Shown here: positions 1 through 8,830 of the stretch, one piece after another
How positions within the stretch are numbered: the stretch's first letter is position 1
Layout: the number at the start of each line of letters is the position of its first letter
NCBI GenBank assembly: GCA_963781285.1
Contig: CAWAFI010000002.1
Coordinates: 1-64,000, forward strand
DNA: 64,000 nucleotides
Reading direction: 5' to 3'
DNA from: CAIWHR01 sp963781285
Lineage (GTDB): Bacteria; Pseudomonadota; Gammaproteobacteria; Burkholderiales; Casimicrobiaceae
Program-made: the position numbers and the translations under genes
Notes under the pieces: model-generated
Databases searched by the model: none
What the model saw: the letters and a program-made list of their open reading frames with translations, nothing else
What the model was told of the DNA's origin: nothing

Positions 1-467
1 ATCACGGTTGAACGTCCGCTCTTGAATAGATCGAACGGCCGGGTAGGGTCGGGCACGGCCGCCCGTTCCCTGGCGATGAGCGGCGGGTCTACGACCTATC
101 ACCGGCCTTCCACTCCCACGTGACTGCTGTGCGCCAGCGGCCACTCGAGTCGTCACGCTTGGGGTCTCTGACCGGCCAATCTCGGTCTTTGCATCACCGC
201 GCTTCAGCTTGATCGAACATTGTCCGTCAGGTCAAATTCCGTCTAGGACACATGATCCTCGGTAGGCCGCACTGTCGCAGAGCCGCACACAACGACTAAC
301 TGTTCCGTCGGCGTATCATCAGCACATGTCCACCGAAGTCGACTCGCCAGCGGAGTTCGCGAAGGTGATAGCCTGCCAAGCGTGCAGTCGGCAAACCAAA
401 CCGCAACCTCTTGCGCGACGCCGACGAGAACGTCCCGCAGCCCGGATATTGAGCAGCGATTGATCAC
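1..467. other. Intergenic/edge region, no gene seen
   Basis: I see no convincing coding frame on either strand. Short open frames here have basic, low-complexity translations without any recognisable motif. The left neighbour lies outside the window, so promoter or terminator roles cannot be judged. Confidence 0.4.
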
Positions 468-1061
468 ATGGGTAACGAGTCGACTGCGGGCGCGGCATCG
501 CGCGCTACACCGAGCAGCGACGATGCGGATCGCGTCCAGTGGACGGCTGCCGACGGGGTCGCCGTAACCATTCGCCCGATCCGACCGTCCGACCTGACGC
601 TCGAGCAGGAGTTCGTCGACGGCCTTTCGCGGCGCACTGCCTATCAGCGGCTGCTTTCTGCGCGCCACCTCTCTGCCGAGGAGATCCAGCGATTCACCGA
701 AGTCGACGGCAATCGCGAATTCGCGCTTATCGCCACGACACCCCACCAAGATCGGGAGCGCGAGATCGGCGTTGCGCGCTACGTGAAGGACCCCGCTTCC
801 GACGCCGCCGAATTCGCGATCGTCCTGAGCGACGACTGGCAGGGACGCGGGCTTGGCCGCCGGCTTCTCGGGGAACTGATCACAGCGGCAAAACGGGGAG
901 GCGTGCGACGCCTGTACGGGACAACGTTGTTGGAGAACACGGCAATGATCGCGCTGGCTCAGGCGCTCGGCTTCGTCGTGACGACCGACCGTGACGTCGC
1001 GACGATGACGCTCGATCTGGGCGCGAGCGAGCCGAGCGAGACTCCCGCAGGCGCGCGCTGA
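468..1061 (+). CDS. GNAT-family N-acetyltransferase
   Basis: Predicted acetyl-CoA-dependent N-acetyltransferase of 197 residues, substrate unknown. After a charged N-terminal tail of about 30 residues, the sequence RPIRPSDL and the following helix resemble the GNAT domain of Pat/YfiQ-type protein acetyltransferases. The acetyl-CoA pyrophosphate loop is visible as QGRGLG near residue 124, followed by the usual long helix and the NTAMIALAQALGF segment of motif B. The ATG start has no strong ribosome-binding site, so the true start could be downstream nearer the RPIRP segment. It is monocistronic with long spacers on both sides. The family assignment is firm; the Pat-like subgroup is an inference, and no acyl-CoA synthetase domain is attached. 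Confidence 0.8.
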   Translation: MGNESTAGAASRATPSSDDADRVQWTAADGVAVTIRPIRPSDLTLEQEFVDGLSRRTAYQRLLSARHLSAEEIQRFTEVDGNREFALIATTPHQDREREIGVARYVKDPASDAAEFAIVLSDDWQGRGLGRRLLGELITAAKRGGVRRLYGTTLLENTAMIALAQALGFVVTTDRDVATMTLDLGASEPSETPAGAR

Positions 1062-1558
1062 GGCCGATCCTGCGCGGTTCGCGCGTAGTCGTCTGAGCGC
1101 GGTCCCGGCTGTCGCGTCAGAACGTCATCCTGTCGATTCGATGGTTCGCCGTGTCCGACCCCTTGACGCCGTCGAGCTTTGCCCTGCCAACGGCAGCAAT
1201 GCCGCGGTTGCGGTCATTGCGCCAGTGCCGGTCAACAGGCGCTAACGGCCATGAGGAGTCATTCAAGGCCCCGGGCTAACGGGCTCCCCGTACGCAACAG
1301 AAACGCCGTAACCGTCCCCTTGGTCCAGGCACTCGGCCACCCCGAACCAGGTCGCAAGTCTCGCTGCGGCGCACCAGTTCGCAATTCCTCTGCCCATTGC
1401 CTGACCGTCCCCCTCGCCGTGCCGCTCGGGCTGCCGAGGCTGATCCCAGATGGATCGTTCGGATGCCCAAGCTAGTATGTCAAGTAGCGCACAGTTATGG
1501 GCGACGGCTGGTGTAAAGTCAGAAAGTCAGGAAACCTACTGGTAAAGGAGTCGCCATC
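1062..1558. other. Intergenic region of about 500 bp
   Basis: No supported gene. An open frame on the plus strand (about 1179-1475) translates to a compositionally odd, motif-free peptide and is probably noncoding. The last 20 bases contain an AAGGAG ribosome-binding site for the next gene. Confidence 0.4.
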
Positions 1559-2550
1559 ATGACACGCGGTCTTCAGTTAGCGCTGGGGGATGTTTCTGTC
1601 GTCGTCGCGCTCATGGTAACTTGCCTCGGCACTGCTCATGCTCAGCTGGCGCGAATCGAGGTTGCACTCGTTCGGCTCGACGACGTTGACGGATCAGCAG
1701 ATTCTGACGGGAAGCAAGGAAGGCAAGCCGGTTACTCTGGCAGGCGAACTTCGCATTCCCAGACCCGGAACGGATCGCCTGCCTGCAGTCATTCTTGTTC
1801 ATGGTTCCGGCGGAATTTCAGGATCTGTTGACGAGTGGTCCCGACAGCTCAATTCGATGGGCGTCGCGACATTCATCCTCGATAGTTTTACTGGGCGTGG
1901 CATCACAAGTACCGTTGCCGATCAAGACCAATTAGCTCGTCTTGCGATGACGATTGACGCGTACCGTGCTCTGGAACTTATTGCGAAGCATCCACGGATC
2001 GATCCAGCAAGGATTGCCGTGATGGGATTTTCCCGTGGAGGTCAAGCTGCCCTGTACTCCAGCCTGAAAAGGCTTTACCGCATGACGGGCCAGGCAGGGG
2101 GTGTCGAGTTCGCAGCGTATATCACGCTTTATGCCAATTGCGGCACTACTTATGTCGCCGACGACGAAATGTCCGACAGGCCGATACGAATGTTTCATGG
2201 CACCGCAGACGATTATGTACCCGTTGTCGCCCTGCCGAGCTTACGTGGAACGACTGCGTGCAAAGGGAAAGGACGTCTCGCTTACCGAGTATGCCGACGC
2301 GTATCACGTATTCGATTCGCCAGCGCTCAAGACACCCATAAATTTGCCGCAGGCCCAGACCACTCGCGGATGCCGCCTGGAGGAGGCAGCAGACGGCAGA
2401 ATCATCAACAGTCAAACCAAGCAACCATTCACAAACGCTGGCGATCCGTGCGTGGAGAAAGGCGTGACCATAGCCTACAACGCCGAAGCCCACGCCCAAG
2501 GGTTCAGCGCGGTAAAGGACTTTGTCGGCGCCACGCTGAAGCCCAAATGA
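1559..2550 (+). pseudogene. Secreted dienelactone-hydrolase-like alpha/beta hydrolase, two frame breaks
   Basis: Predicted periplasmic alpha/beta hydrolase. An AAGGAG site sits 8 bases before the ATG. The first frame gives a signal peptide ending near AHAQ. The frame then shifts around 1650-1680 into the stretch with the oxyanion segment VILVHGSGG and the nucleophile elbow GFSRGG. It shifts again around 2230 into SPCRAYVERL and the C-terminal part, which has the acid/histidine region (YADAYHVFD) and ends in LKPK. Joined, the three pieces give a continuous protein of about 330 residues with no missing block. Each break moves the frame by one base in the same sense. This could be a young pseudogene or two sequencing indels. 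Substrate unknown; flanks carry degenerate repeats. Confidence 0.65.
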
Positions 2551-2639
2551 ATTTCTACAACTTGACGGCTAACCCGGCGCCCAACGCGGACGCACGCGAG
2601 GGCGGCGCGCGCCGGTTGGCTCCACGTTGATCGCCCGCT

Positions 2640-2725
2640 TTGGAGAAGGCCGACTGGCCGGTTTGGGTCGTACTGCGACGATCCACGATCAAGCGGCGCG
2701 CGGTCAGCAGCGGTCATTGAAATGA
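2640..2725. repeat. Degenerate intergenic repeat, copy D
   Basis: Contains the element GCGGTCATTGAAATG, close to GCGGCCATTGAAATCG at about 4865. It appears to be a decayed member of the repeat family seen at 4794-4880, 5623-5712 and 5744-5793. No coding content. Confidence 0.35.
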
Positions 2726-2826
2726 TAGAGTCTTGTTGCTCCTCCGATTGACTTCGCTCGCAACTGCCAACCTTGCGATAGCCTGGGCATTTCTTAGCGC
2801 ATCATGGATTGAGGTCGAAAACGCCA

Positions 2827-3381
2827 ATGCCCCGCAGCGAAAAGGAAAAAATGTTGGCGGGGGAGTTGTATCGACCCGGCGCACCCGAGATTCAGGAGGA
2901 TCGGGCGGCGACGAAGAAATGGCTTCTTCGCTACAACGCAGCACCTGAATTACCGGGCGATGTGCGGCGCGCATTGCTTGCCGAGCGCCTCGGCGAGGTC
3001 GGAAGCGGGGCCGTTATCCGCTCACCGTTCCACTGCGATTACGGTTTCAACATTCGCCTGGGCAATGATGTCTTCCTCAATTTCAACTGCGTGATCCTTG
3101 ACGTGGTTGAGGTCACTATCGGCGAAGGGACACAGATTGGTCCGGCGGTCCAGATCTACACTGCCGACCATCCGCGCGATCCGGCACAACGCCGTGAGGG
3201 ACTTGAATTCGGACAACCCGTCCGGATTGGCCGGCATGTTTGGATCGGTGGTGGCGCCATAATTCTCCCCGGCACGACCATCGGCGACGATTCGGTGATT
3301 GGTGCCGGCAGCGTTGTGACGCATGACGTGCCGGCAGGTGCGAGGGTCGTTGGCAATCCGGCGCGGCTCATCAAGGGCTGA
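2827..3381 (+). CDS. maa: Maltose O-acetyltransferase-like hexapeptide acyltransferase
   Basis: Predicted acetyl-CoA-dependent O-acetyltransferase of the LacA/NodL/Maa group, 184 residues, cytoplasmic trimer by family. The N-terminus PRSEKEKMLAGELY is the typical Mac domain, followed by the left-handed beta-helix with hexapeptide repeats. The segments TADHPRDPAQRR and GRHVWIGGGAIILPG are characteristic of the active-site region, with the catalytic His in TADHP. The chain ends VVGNPARLIKG, as usual. I prefer ATG 2827 because it gives the family-standard N-terminus and has GAGG about 11 bases upstream; an in-frame TTG at 2809 is less likely. It stands alone. The acceptor could be maltose, galactoside or another sugar. 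Confidence 0.85.
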   Translation: MPRSEKEKMLAGELYRPGAPEIQEDRAATKKWLLRYNAAPELPGDVRRALLAERLGEVGSGAVIRSPFHCDYGFNIRLGNDVFLNFNCVILDVVEVTIGEGTQIGPAVQIYTADHPRDPAQRREGLEFGQPVRIGRHVWIGGGAIILPGTTIGDDSVIGAGSVVTHDVPAGARVVGNPARLIKG

Positions 3382-3624
3382 CACTTCGCGTTTCGCATAG
3401 TCCCGGAATCGAACGTGCTGCCGGTTCCGATCTTTGCGCTCCGGGTCGCGAACTGCGGATCGCAGATGGCTAAGTACGGCCAATACCGGAAGTTCAGCCA
3501 GGCCGCTGACAGCGGTCGTTCGTTGGTGCTGTCGACCCGGACCGGACGGGCAATCTTCCCCGAAGCTGACGCTCAACGCTCGGCATCAGTGGTAGCGCGA
3601 AGCCGTGTCCTCTGCATCCCGTCG

Positions 3625-4689
3625 TCACGCCGCTCCTGACCCGAGCGATGACCCGTTGCACGCGAGCACGATCTTGCCCGTCACGCCTCCCTTCGCGAGC
3701 AACTCCTGCGCCTGTCTTGCCTCGGCAAGAGGCATTCGCTGTGCGATGATTGGCTTGATCTTCTTCTGTTGAAGGAGGTCAAGCAGGGCGATCAAATCCT
3801 GTCGAAACAATGCCGGTCTCAGCCGTTTGAGCGTCTGTATGCTGTACGGGACCACCCGTCTCCGGCCCGGGAGAAGCCAGCCGCCGGCGATGTACAACGC
3901 AAAAATGGGGATTCCATGAAGGCGATTGCGACCTGGACGACCCGAAGCCAATCCCTCCCCACGTAGCGAGGTAGTGTTGCCATAGGCCACCACCCTCCCG
4001 CCCGGACGGAGAGCCTTGCGGGAATGCCACATGTGGTTGCCACCGATGGGGTCAAAGACGACGTCCACACCCTCGCCTGCGAGCCGGTGAATCTCTTTCA
4101 CGAAGTCCTGATGCTGGTAATCAATGGGGATGCCGCCCAGGTCGGAAACGGCCGGCGCACTTCGCGATGAACAGGTTCCGTACATCTCGAGTCCCGCGAT
4201 GCGCCCAAGCTGCAAGAGTGCCGTGCCGACCCCGCCTGCCGCGCCGTGAATCAACGCGCGCTGGCCCGATCTGACCTTGGCGGAACGATGCAGCATCTGA
4301 TACGCCGTGATGTAGTTCAGCACGAGGCTGACGGCCTCGGCGGCGTCCAATCCAGAGGGCACCGGAACCAGCTCGCGCTGCGGCAGGCAGACGAACTCCG
4401 CGTATGCGCCGTGTATGGGCATCGCGGCAACTATCTGGCCTGGTTCGATTCCAGAGATACCGTCGCCGAGCCGATCCACCATGCCAACCAGGTCCCATCC
4501 CGGCGTGTAGGGCAGTGCGGGCGTTTCGGGATGAACACCCTCGCGCGCCATGATGTCGGGCATGGAAACGCCGGCGGCCAGCACTCTCACCCGCACTTCA
4601 CCATTCTTCGGCTCCGGGCACTCTTCTTCAACCACCCGAAGCGCATCGGGCCCGCCGTAGTGAGTCACGATGATGCGCGTGTGTCTCAT
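3625..4689 (-). CDS. Zinc-independent quinone oxidoreductase-type dehydrogenase
   Basis: NAD(P)H-dependent oxidoreductase of the medium-chain dehydrogenase superfamily, 354 residues. The N-terminal GroES-like domain begins MRHTRIIVTHYGG. The Rossmann nucleotide-binding motif is HGAAGGVGTALLQL near residue 150, and DVVFDPIGG follows. No zinc-binding cysteine cluster is seen, placing it with QOR/zeta-crystallin-like enzymes. The ATG start has GGAAGAGGG just upstream, which decides it over longer in-frame extensions. It is transcribed away from the rhodanese region and has no operon partner. The substrate (quinone, enone or fatty-acyl intermediate) cannot be told from sequence. Confidence 0.85.
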   Translation of the reverse strand: MRHTRIIVTHYGGPDALRVVEEECPEPKNGEVRVRVLAAGVSMPDIMAREGVHPETPALPYTPGWDLVGMVDRLGDGISGIEPGQIVAAMPIHGAYAEFVCLPQRELVPVPSGLDAAEAVSLVLNYITAYQMLHRSAKVRSGQRALIHGAAGGVGTALLQLGRIAGLEMYGTCSSRSAPAVSDLGGIPIDYQHQDFVKEIHRLAGEGVDVVFDPIGGNHMWHSRKALRPGGRVVAYGNTTSLRGEGLASGRPGRNRLHGIPIFALYIAGGWLLPGRRRVVPYSIQTLKRLRPALFRQDLIALLDLLQQKKIKPIIAQRMPLAEARQAQELLAKGGVTGKIVLACNGSSLGSGAA

Positions 4690-5137
4690 GGCCCTCTTCC
4701 TTCCTTGGATCCCCGGTCGGTAGAAACCTCGAGCGCCGCAGTCCCGACCAGCCAGGTCACGGGCCAATCGGGAGGTAATCGCAACCGGCACTTGTTGGCC
4801 GCGAACTGCCTGATCGTCGACAGTCCCAGGTTCGACCCGATCCCGACATTGGGCGGAGCTGCAAGCGGCCATTGAAATCGATGGAAGCTGACGTTGAGGT
4901 CACCGATAGAGCCGGGCAACGCCATCGCCAGCCGGATCCAGCACTTACCTTCAGCTCGCACTACTCGACCGCGAACTAGCTGGACTCGTATGCAGCACGG
5001 GCAATGCACCGCTCTTGGCCGGACCTGGTCAAGGGCCTTCCGCAATCCATCAAGCGCATACTTCGCCGACGATGTGATCTTTGGCCAATCTCAGCCTACG
5101 TTGAACTTCCGAATCAAGGACAGGAGGACGGCCTCCC
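4690..5137. other. Intergenic region with one repeat copy
   Basis: About 450 bases without a supportable gene between a minus-strand oxidoreductase and a plus-strand rhodanese. It holds repeat copy A. A GGACAGGAGG-like ribosome-binding site for the rhodanese gene lies at its right end. Confidence 0.4.
4794..4880. repeat. Degenerate intergenic repeat, copy A
   Basis: Core CTGATCGTCGACAGTCCCAG begins at 4810 and is followed by TTCGACCCGATCC. The same order of words recurs from 5639 and from 5754. Copies differ by scattered substitutions, as expected for an old dispersed repeat rather than a recent insertion. Confidence 0.5.
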
Positions 5138-5603
5138 ATGCGATGCACACGCATAGTGTTCGCTGTCGTCTTGGTACTTGCACTTCAGATGGGGTTTCCC
5201 AGCCGGGCTTTTTCGCAAAGCTACCCACCTAGCGTCAGCCAGCTCGTCGCTGCCGCGAAGCGACAGATCAAGACGATAGACATGGCGACATTCAAATCCG
5301 CGCTCGACAGAAATGACCTTGGGCTGATCGTCGATGTGCGCGAACCCGAAGAGTTTGCGGGCGGATACATCTCCCGGGGCTGTCAACGTGCCGCGCGGCG
5401 TGATCGAACTAAGGATATGGGCATATGTCGGGTATCCTGACAAGACTGATATGGGCAGGAAGATGACGCTGTACTGCGGTTCGGGTACGCGCTGCGCGCT
5501 GGCGGCAAAGAGCTTGCAGGACCTCGGGTTCAGCAACGTCACCGCAGCAGATATGAGAATCGATGACTGGGCGAAGGCCGGCTATCCGCTCGTGAAGAAG
5601 TAG
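5138..5603 (+). pseudogene. Secreted single-domain rhodanese, one frame break
   Basis: Predicted periplasmic rhodanese-like sulfurtransferase of about 155 residues. The first frame has a signal peptide (ending near RAFSQ) and the domain start IVDVREPEEF. Around 5380 the frame shifts by one base, and the second frame continues SPGAVNVPRG through the active-site loop YCGSGTRC to the end DWAKAGYPLVKK. The catalytic cysteine (YCGSG) is present. Everything needed is there once the frame is joined, so either a single indel error or a recent inactivation explains it. It is not linked to another gene and its sulfur donor is unknown. Confidence 0.7.
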
Positions 5604-5622
5604 CCCATCGCCATTGCCCACA

Positions 5623-5712
5623 GTTGGCGCGGGACGGCCTGATCATCGGCAGTCCCAGTTTGACCCGCTGCTGGCATCGGGCGGATCCGGGAACGACGGC
5701 TCACCGGAACTT
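5623..5712. repeat. Degenerate intergenic repeat, copy B
   Basis: Core CTGATCATCGGCAGTCCCAG begins at 5639, then TTTGACCCG, matching copies A and C in order. Located just after the rhodanese stop. Confidence 0.5.
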
Positions 5713-5743
5713 TGGGGGGCGAGGTTGAGGGGCGGGTCATGAC

Positions 5744-5793
5744 CGTACTCGGCCTGATCGGCGACGGTCCCAGTTCGACCCGATCCAGTCATA
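5744..5793. repeat. Degenerate intergenic repeat, copy C
   Basis: Core CTGATCGGCGACGGTCCCAG begins at 5754, then TTCGACCCGATCC, which is the best match to copy A. It lies only about 115 bases from copy B in the same orientation. Confidence 0.5.
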
Positions 5794-5886
5794 CCAATTG
5801 CCGAGAAGCAGTCGTTCGTATCGCGACTCGCCAGCAGAACGCGCAACAACGCATATGGCAGCTTGCCTCGCGTCGCGTCGACACCG

Positions 5887-7101
5887 CTACGCTCCGACGT
5901 AGGTCGGTATCCAGCCCCCGGGCGACGAGAGATCGACGCTGTCGGGATGACGGGATGCCCGGCCGGATAGAAGAACGCGCTCGCCGCGGTAGGCCCAGAC
6001 GCGGAGGTCGGTCCAGAGAGACACGCCCTCGCTCGCGTCCACGCGCGACTTCGGCGCTCTTCGCTGCGCGACGTAAGGATCGCCCTTCTTGAGGAGTCGA
6101 CGCAGGCGCGTGCGGCCCACCTGCGCGGCCGTGAGGATGCCGTGGCTCGCGAACCCGTGGCACGGCTTGAAGAACCACTGCTCCTTTTCGCGCGCGAGCT
6201 CGTCGACGTTCTCGGGCCGCAGCAGACGGGTCTCCGGCACGTGAACGCTCAGCAGGGCTCTCTCGTCGGGCCGAATGCCGAGCTCGACGTCACTGACCGG
6301 CCTCGAGAGCGGCTCGAGCAAGCGCTTGTCGCTCCGCGTCGCGTAGGTGAACGGATTGGGCGCCACGAGCACGCTGCCCTCCGCGTAGGCGGAGCGGAGG
6401 GCCGAGAAGGCTTCCCCCTCCCAGAAGAAGTCGGTCGAGCGGTTGATCACGAACGCGACGCGGTCGCCACGGCAGAGCAGCTGTCCACCTTCCCAGGTGG
6501 TCTCGGCCGGCGAGCCAGTCTCGGCGCGCCATCCGGCACGTCGACATAGATCGCGGAGGAGCAGGTGCTCGTGCCTGAACTTGCCCTCTCTCAGGGACTC
6601 CGCGTCGTCGAGGATCAGCACGAGACCCGGCGAGGGCCCCTCGGAGAAGGCCCGAGCTTCCGTTCGGATCATGCCGAGCACGCGCTGGCCGAAGGCCGGA
6701 ACGGACGGCGGTGCCTCGAGCGCGCGACGCTCGCCGACCCCGGAGAGCTCGTAGTAGAGGCGATTGAGGATCGCCGCGAACATCATCCCCGAGCCGTTGT
6801 CGTTGCACTCGATGAGCTGGAAGCGATCGGGACGCTCCGGCGGGAGATGGAAATCCCACGCGCTGAAGAAGCAGACCTCCGAGCGCCGCTGTCGGGCGAT
6901 CGCGGGGCCGCTCGCCGTCATCGCCTCTTGCCAGGCGGGGCGCGTAGTGACGCGATCGAAGACGCCGATGAAGCTCTCGATCGCGGCCAGGAGCGCGCGA
7001 GGGACGACCTGAGGCACGAGCGCGACCGAGAAGCCCTCGGGCACGTCCGGCATGCCGGCTTCGCGTAGCGCTGCGTACAAGCGATCTTCGAAGCCTGGCA
7101 T
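5887..7101 (-). CDS. Conserved hypothetical protein, ATP-grasp-like
   Basis: 404-residue cytoplasmic protein with no signal peptide or membrane segment. I do not recognise a named family. Features reminiscent of ATP-grasp ligases are visible: an acidic/asparagine segment IECNDNGSGM near residue 98, a lysine-proline FFKPCHG with a Gly/Ser-rich follow-on near residue 310, and PYVAQRR then LRVWAYRGE toward the C-terminus, the order seen in glutathione-synthetase-like and circularly permuted ATP-grasp proteins. A GAGG lies about 9 bases before the ATG. It is monocistronic. If it is ATP-grasp it would join a carboxylate to an amine or thiol, but substrates cannot be inferred. The coding frame is intact and long, so it is a real gene. 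Confidence 0.65.
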   Translation of the reverse strand: MPGFEDRLYAALREAGMPDVPEGFSVALVPQVVPRALLAAIESFIGVFDRVTTRPAWQEAMTASGPAIARQRRSEVCFFSAWDFHLPPERPDRFQLIECNDNGSGMMFAAILNRLYYELSGVGERRALEAPPSVPAFGQRVLGMIRTEARAFSEGPSPGLVLILDDAESLREGKFRHEHLLLRDLCRRAGWRAETGSPAETTWEGGQLLCRGDRVAFVINRSTDFFWEGEAFSALRSAYAEGSVLVAPNPFTYATRSDKRLLEPLSRPVSDVELGIRPDERALLSVHVPETRLLRPENVDELAREKEQWFFKPCHGFASHGILTAAQVGRTRLRRLLKKGDPYVAQRRAPKSRVDASEGVSLWTDLRVWAYRGERVLLSGRASRHPDSVDLSSPGGWIPTYVGA

Positions 7102-7502
7102 GGTCCGTCGCCTCGTCGCGCTGTCGGTGATGCAACTGCGATGCCGCTCGGGACCGCGGAGGAGAGGATAGGCATTTCAACCGCGCGAGGCTGAGTGTGG
7201 GGGAGCCGGTGGCACGGGTCAAGCGTCGATTTTCGGTGACAAGGCGGGCGCAGGCGAGCGACAACGGTGGTGGCTACCAATCGATGCGCTGGTCGAACTC
7301 GAAGGCCGGGGGGCGTGGGTGAGCCGCCTCGGGATCGGATCGTACACAGCGCCGGCCGACGCCCATAGCGGCTGACCGCGGGCGGGCGCGTTGCCATGCG
7401 GTGTGCGAATCAAGACAGAATCGTACGACCGCTTTCAAGCGAATTGGGAAACGGCAACGACGGACCGTTCGGTTAAGGAGACCTGCAGCTTCAGAGCTCG
7501 AG
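7102..7502. other. Intergenic region of about 400 bp
   Basis: Lies between two minus-strand genes (upstream of the ATP-grasp-like gene, downstream of the HTH gene). I see no coding frame with a recognisable protein and no clear promoter or terminator. Confidence 0.35.
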
Positions 7503-7805
7503 CTACCGCCTTATCCGCACGCGGATTTCGACCGTGGCACCCACGGCGACCGCATATCTCTCGATGGTGGTTAGCGTCGGGCGAGTGCGCACGCCGCTCT
7601 CCAGACGCGACACGACGCTCCTGGTCGTCCACATCCTTGCGGCGACTTCCTCCTGCGTCATTCCCGCGGCGACCCGTGCAGCGACGAGATCGGCCACCAG
7701 CGTCTGCAATGTGCGATCAGTCGTGAGCGCCCGCGTATGCTGTTTCTTGCGCCCTTCCGTGAGTGAAGCGAGGTTACTGGCCAGAACTCGGGAGGGCTCG
7801 TACAT
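7503..7805 (-). CDS. XRE-family HTH transcriptional regulator / antitoxin-like
   Basis: 100-residue protein with one lambda-Cro type helix-turn-helix (HTH_3). The motif AAGMTQEEVAARMWTTRSVVS is split across the two DNA-binding helices at about residues 46-66, followed by RLESG and a C-terminal IRVRI strand. Small proteins of this form are often HigA-type antitoxins or autorepressors of a toxin-antitoxin pair. I looked for a HigB/RelE toxin on either side and found none, so it stands here as an orphan regulator. A 14-bp perfect palindrome at 8049-8062 upstream is a possible but unproven site. The start is uncertain; an internal start would remove up to about 20 residues. Confidence 0.7.
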   Translation of the reverse strand: MYEPSRVLASNLASLTEGRKKQHTRALTTDRTLQTLVADLVAARVAAGMTQEEVAARMWTTRSVVSRLESGVRTRPTLTTIERYAVAVGATVEIRVRIRR

Positions 7806-8363
7806 GGCAGAGGTACGCGCTGCGCCGGATGGATAGCAATAATGCTACCTCCCACAAGCGGAGGTGCCCATTGGTCGTTCGACCGAATTGGGGCCGAATC
7901 AGGGCCGATTCCGCGTGTTTCTGTACGTCGATCGCCGTTCGCATTTTTGCTAACCATGCTCGATCTGGCTCCCGCGATTGACTCGAGAACCCTCAGCCGT
8001 CTGCTTCTGGCCCGCAAGCCGCCGTGACTACGTACGATTGATTGGCCCTTGGTAGCTACCAAAGCTGCCCCTAAAGCGAACTATTCTCGCCGCTCCGACT
8101 TTGCTTCTCCTTGCGTATACCGCGAAATGTTGGATGTCTGGCATGTCCGTCTGGCGTCTACTCGGTAAAGCTCACCTATGTCGTGGCTCCCAATCGTTGC
8201 AACGAAATCGAAGTCATGTCCCTACGCCAAGGCAACACGCAAACACAAGTGCACCAATTCAGCCCGACCGCGCCACGGAACACGTTTTGCCGCCGGACCC
8301 CGATGCAGGCTACTAACCTTTGGTTCGGTCCAGCGCGCGCCGACGAACCGCAATGTGACGCTT
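7806..8363. other. Intergenic region of about 560 bp
   Basis: No supported gene. The one notable element is the perfect palindrome TTGGTAGCTACCAA at 8049-8062. Both flanking genes are on the minus strand, so this region contains the HTH gene promoter and the end of the two-component operon. Confidence 0.4.
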
Positions 8364-8753
8364 TCATGACGCGTCGCACGCCTTGCTTCGAAGCGCCGCG
8401 CCCACGGCCGTGAGCAGTGCATCGTTGGAGAAGGGTTTGCGGAGCAGCGTTATTCCCCCTGCCTCGAGGACCGCCCGGTCGAGTGCGACGTCGTCGCTGG
8501 CGGTGATGAACACAACGAGAATGTCGCTGTGCACGGCGCACAGCCGCGCCTGCACGTCGAAGCCGGAGAGGCCCGGCATGTGGACGTCGAGAATCGCGCG
8601 GTCGGGACGGTGCGTCGCGAGCGACGCGAGAAAGTCCTCGCCGGATCCGAGGGCGGCGACCTTGTAGTCGGCGAGACGCAACAGGCGTCCGAGCGCGGTG
8701 CGAACGGATGCCTCGTCGTCGACTACGGCGATCGTTGGATTGACACTCGTCAC
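8364..8753 (-). CDS. Single-domain response regulator (receiver only)
   Basis: 129-residue CheY-like receiver without an output domain. The acidic pocket is VVDDE at residues 10-14, the phospho-acceptor is Asp56 in LDVHMPG, the switch Thr is in FITAS (84) and the conserved Lys106 is in RKPF. It lies 77 bases after the FixJ-type regulator and on the same strand as the sensor kinase, so it is probably the third gene of that operon and a second phosphorylation target or phosphate sink. Stand-alone receivers of this type occur beside FixJ-family systems in proteobacteria. Confidence 0.85.
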   Translation of the reverse strand: MTSVNPTIAVVDDEASVRTALGRLLRLADYKVAALGSGEDFLASLATHRPDRAILDVHMPGLSGFDVQARLCAVHSDILVVFITASDDVALDRAVLEAGGITLLRKPFSNDALLTAVGAALRSKACDAS

Positions 8754-8830
8754 CCCAGGGACATTACGGCGTCGCCGGTCGGACCGTAACTAATCTTTGG
8801 GCTAGTGGCGGTCAACGGGTTCTGGTAGCG

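Noticed and set aside
1179..1475. 98-codon plus-strand frame in the 1.1-1.5 kb gap
   Set aside because: No start context, odd composition and no motif.
4810..4845. tRNA T-loop-like GGTTCGACCC word
   Set aside because: No acceptor stem or anticodon arm; the word belongs to the degenerate repeat family present at 5639 and 5754.
8049..8062. 14-bp perfect palindrome TTGGTAGCTACCAA as an operator
   Set aside because: It lies about 245 bases from the nearest start and has no second copy; noted under the intergenic entry only.
7503..8363. Toxin-antitoxin pair around the HTH gene
   Set aside because: No RelE/HigB-like or other toxin frame on either side; only the HTH protein is supportable.
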